From Candidatus Krumholzibacteriota bacterium (GTDB taxonomy: Bacteria; Krumholzibacteriota; Krumholzibacteriia; Krumholzibacteriales; Krumholzibacteriaceae), in the NCBI GenBank assembly GCA_030613345.1, contig JAUWMD010000103.1, positions 1 to 8,631 of the forward strand: a stretch of 8,631 bases of DNA, given 5' to 3'. This document shows, in pieces, positions 7,022 to 8,631 of the stretch. Position numbers and translations under genes: made by a program. The notes beneath the pieces were generated by a model. The model was not told the origin of the DNA, made no database searches, and worked only from the letters and a program-made list of their open reading frames with translations. Numbering within the stretch: the stretch's first letter is position 1; each line of letters opens with the position of its first letter.

Positions 7022-7051
7022 ATACTAACATAGCCGGTGGAATATCATCAA
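7022..7051 (-). promoter_or_regulatory. Weak promoter-like element abutting the xerC start
   Basis: In the 57-bp gap between trmFO and xerC the - strand shows TTGATG (7051-7046, 4/6), an 18-nt spacer and TAGTAT (7027-7022, 4/6), only 7 nt before the xerC ATG. If real, transcription would begin at or next to the ATG, giving a leaderless message, which would agree with the absence of a Shine-Dalgarno. Both boxes are poor matches, so confidence is low. Confidence 0.22.
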
Positions 7052-7071
7052 GGAAGCTATTTGGAATCGGA

Positions 7072-8379
7072 TCAGTCCGTAATCGTCCTGTTTTCGGCAA
7101 GATAGCGGTCGATGGATGCGAAGGCCCTTTCGGCTTTCTTCGCCTTTCGCTCCCTCCTGTTTCCTCTGACCGGAGGCAGGAGTCCCATGTTGGCGTTCAT
7201 AGGCTGAAAATCCCTTTCCGTGCCGGAGAGATGGCGCTGCAGGGCACCCGTTATCGTGTCGGCGGGAAGCAGGGGCAATCTCTTCCCCTCGAGATATGCG
7301 GCGGCATTGAGGGCCGTGAGAAGTCCGTGCGCGATCGACTCGACGTACCCCTCGACTCCGGCAAGCTGTCCGGCGAAAAAGAGCCCCTCCTGTCTCGCCG
7401 ACATCTGTCTATCATCGAGCAGGCGTGGAGAGTCGAGATAGGTGTTCCTGTGGATCGCTCCCCATCTTGCTATCTTCGCCCCTTCCAGCCCGGGAAACAT
7501 CTTAAGGAGCTTCTTCTGCGCGGGACGCGTCAGGCGGGTCTGGAATCCTACGAGGCCGAGCATCGAACCGTCCCGCTTCTCCTGGCGCAGTTGCAGCACG
7601 GCGTGCGGTTCCTTCCCGGTCGAGGGATCGGTGAGTCCCCTCGGCTTCAGTGGTCCGTATCTCAGCGATTCTTCTCCCCGCGAGGCGATCACCTCTACCG
7701 GCAGGCACGCTTCGAAACACATCCCCGACTCGAATCCCCGCTTCTCTGTTTTGGGTGCTTCCAGAAGGAATCTTACGAGATCGGAATACCCTTTCTCTGT
7801 AAGGGGGATGTTGAGATAATCGTCCCCTCCCTTTCCGTAACGCGACCCGCGGAAGATGAGCGACTCGTCGATGCTCTCTGCCTCTACCGATATGGAGATC
7901 GCGTCGTAGAAATAGAGCCTTCCGCCCTCGAAATGTTCCTCTATCGAGTTGGACAGGCTGTCCGAAGTCAGAGGGCCGGTGGAGACGATCGCGCAGCCAT
8001 CAGCCGGCAGGGCGGTCTGCTCCACGCGCTCTACTTCTATCAGTGCAGAGCGCTCGATTGTGGCGGTGACTTCGGAGGCAAAGATCTCCCTGTCAACAGC
8101 GAGGGCATGGCCCGCCGGAACTGCGCATCTGGAGGCCGTTTCGAGCAGTCTGCATCCGAGGGCTTTCAGCTCGGCCTTGAGAAGGCCGGAGGCAGTGACG
8201 GGATCGGTAGATTTGAGGGAATTGCTGCAGACAAGCTCGGCGAGCAGGGACGTCCTGTGCGCGGGCGTCTCAACGGCAGGCCTCATCTCGATCATTCTGA
8301 CATGGATATTTCGGGAAGCCAACTGGAGAGCGGCCTCGCAACCGGCCAGACCGCCGCCGATGACGGTCACCCGTCTCAT
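7072..8379 (-). CDS. trmFO: Methylenetetrahydrofolate-tRNA-(uracil-5-)-methyltransferase TrmFO
   Basis: TrmFO is the FAD- and folate-dependent enzyme that makes 5-methyluridine at position 54 of the tRNA T loop, using methylene-THF rather than S-adenosylmethionine. The 435 residues match family length. The N-terminal dinucleotide-binding fold is VTVIGGGLAGCEAA (FAD loop GGGLAG, 8-13). The conserved LVCSNSLKS holds Cys51, and GMCFEACLPVEV holds Cys225, the two cysteines tied to catalysis in characterised TrmFO. YGPLKPRGL (241-249), AIHRNTYLDSP (308-318), GQLAGVEGYVESIAHG (337-352, the second flavin-contact region) and NANMGLLPP (395-403) are also family signatures. The gidA/MnmG paralogue is longer (~620 residues) and is excluded. 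The ATG overlaps the topA stop as ATGA, with GAGG 10 nt upstream inside topA, so it is probably translationally coupled to topA. Confidence 0.96.
   Translation of the reverse strand: MRRVTVIGGGLAGCEAALQLASRNIHVRMIEMRPAVETPAHRTSLLAELVCSNSLKSTDPVTASGLLKAELKALGCRLLETASRCAVPAGHALAVDREIFASEVTATIERSALIEVERVEQTALPADGCAIVSTGPLTSDSLSNSIEEHFEGGRLYFYDAISISVEAESIDESLIFRGSRYGKGGDDYLNIPLTEKGYSDLVRFLLEAPKTEKRGFESGMCFEACLPVEVIASRGEESLRYGPLKPRGLTDPSTGKEPHAVLQLRQEKRDGSMLGLVGFQTRLTRPAQKKLLKMFPGLEGAKIARWGAIHRNTYLDSPRLLDDRQMSARQEGLFFAGQLAGVEGYVESIAHGLLTALNAAAYLEGKRLPLLPADTITGALQRHLSGTERDFQPMNANMGLLPPVRGNRRERKAKKAERAFASIDRYLAENRTITD
8376..8379 (-). other. ATGA stop/start overlap topA-trmFO
   Basis: The topA TGA (8378-8376) and the trmFO ATG (8379-8377) share two bases, a typical coupling arrangement. 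It indicates one transcript through both genes. Confidence 0.8.
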
Positions 8380-8631
8380 TCGGGAGCGACCTCATGTTTG
8401 CATGAGGGACAGCGATGGAAGTTCCCCTTCTTGCTGGTAGTCTTCTCGAGCATCCAGGAGTTACCGCATGCAGGGCACTCCCGCTCGACCGGCTTGTCCC
8501 AGCTGGCGAATTTGCACTTGGGATATCTGGTACAGCCGTAGAAGATCTTTCCTCTGCGGGTCTTCCTCTCCGAGATCTGTCCGTCGCAGTCCTTCTCCGG
8601 GCATGAGATCCCCAGGGAGACCGCCTCCGTG
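8376..8631 (-). CDS. topA: DNA topoisomerase I, C-terminal zinc-ribbon end (5' part outside window)
   Basis: The last 84 codons plus TGA of a gene entering from the right edge are visible. Two zinc ribbons can be read in order. The first has C-x4-C (SCPEKDCDG) and GC-x5-C (YGCTRYPKCKF), followed by WDKPVERE. The second has CPACG and RCPSCKHE. The arrangement, ending with an aromatic-rich GxFxxC segment, is that of the type IA topoisomerase C-terminal zf-C4 repeats, which help bind single-stranded DNA during relaxation of negative supercoils. The catalytic part is not in view, so the name rests on the ribbons and on the topA-trmFO neighbourhood known from many bacteria. The stop shares ATGA with the trmFO start. 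Confidence 0.88.
   Translation of the reverse strand, partial: TEAVSLGISCPEKDCDGQISERKTRRGKIFYGCTRYPKCKFASWDKPVERECPACGNSWMLEKTTSKKGNFHRCPSCKHEVAPE

Noticed and set aside
6748..8541. A 597-codon open frame on the + strand opposite xerC, trmFO and topA
   Set aside because: Same reason: it mirrors three well-supported genes and shows no domain or ribosome binding site of note.
1..8631. CRISPR array, insertion sequence, phage or defence island
   Set aside because: I see no direct repeats with regular spacing, no transposase and no terminal inverted repeats. The only recombinase is a chromosomal XerC in its usual neighbourhood, not an integrase beside an attachment site.

Overview
The window looks like ordinary chromosomal housekeeping DNA from a free-living, lipoprotein-bearing (so probably Gram-negative, diderm) bacterium. 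GC content is moderately high by eye. The genes use AGG/AGA (Arg) and ATA (Ile) codons freely, which argues against an enterobacterial or actinobacterial host. An Ig-like outer-membrane-type lipoprotein, the flavin/folate tRNA methylase TrmFO and HslUV occur together. That would fit the wider FCB group (for example Gemmatimonadota- or Krumholzibacteriota-like lineages), but the assignment is an inference from style, not a match. I see no rRNA, tRNA, CRISPR, IS element or phage gene.

Layout: the left end (1-1239, + strand) holds the C-terminal two thirds or so of a fused homocysteine S-methyltransferase / methylenetetrahydrofolate reductase. Everything else is on the - strand and reads leftward as one compact series: topA (3' end only) > trmFO > xerC > hslV > hslU > argF > Ig-like lipoprotein > dapF. 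dapF converges on the fused gene across a 42-bp gap. Junctions are tight: ATGA overlap topA/trmFO, 57 bp trmFO/xerC, 82 bp xerC/hslV, 15 bp hslV/hslU, 12 bp hslU/argF, 16 bp argF/lipoprotein and an 8-bp overlap lipoprotein/dapF. The only gaps that hold plausible promoters are before xerC (weak) and before hslV (better).

The topA-trmFO-xerC-hslV-hslU order is a known conserved block, best known from Bacillota, where codY follows. Here codY is replaced by argF, a lipoprotein and dapF. The block combines DNA topology and chromosome-dimer resolution (TopA, XerC), tRNA T-loop methylation (TrmFO), ATP-dependent proteolysis (HslV peptidase plus HslU unfoldase), arginine synthesis (ArgF), envelope (lipoprotein) and lysine/peptidoglycan precursor synthesis (DapF). 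All key catalytic residues I looked for are present, and no gene appears broken. I did not find a convincing novel system. The points most worth a second look are the uncharacterised lipoprotein translationally tied to dapF, the swapped tail of the hslVU operon, and an xerC start that lacks a Shine-Dalgarno sequence and has a promoter-like element almost touching the ATG.
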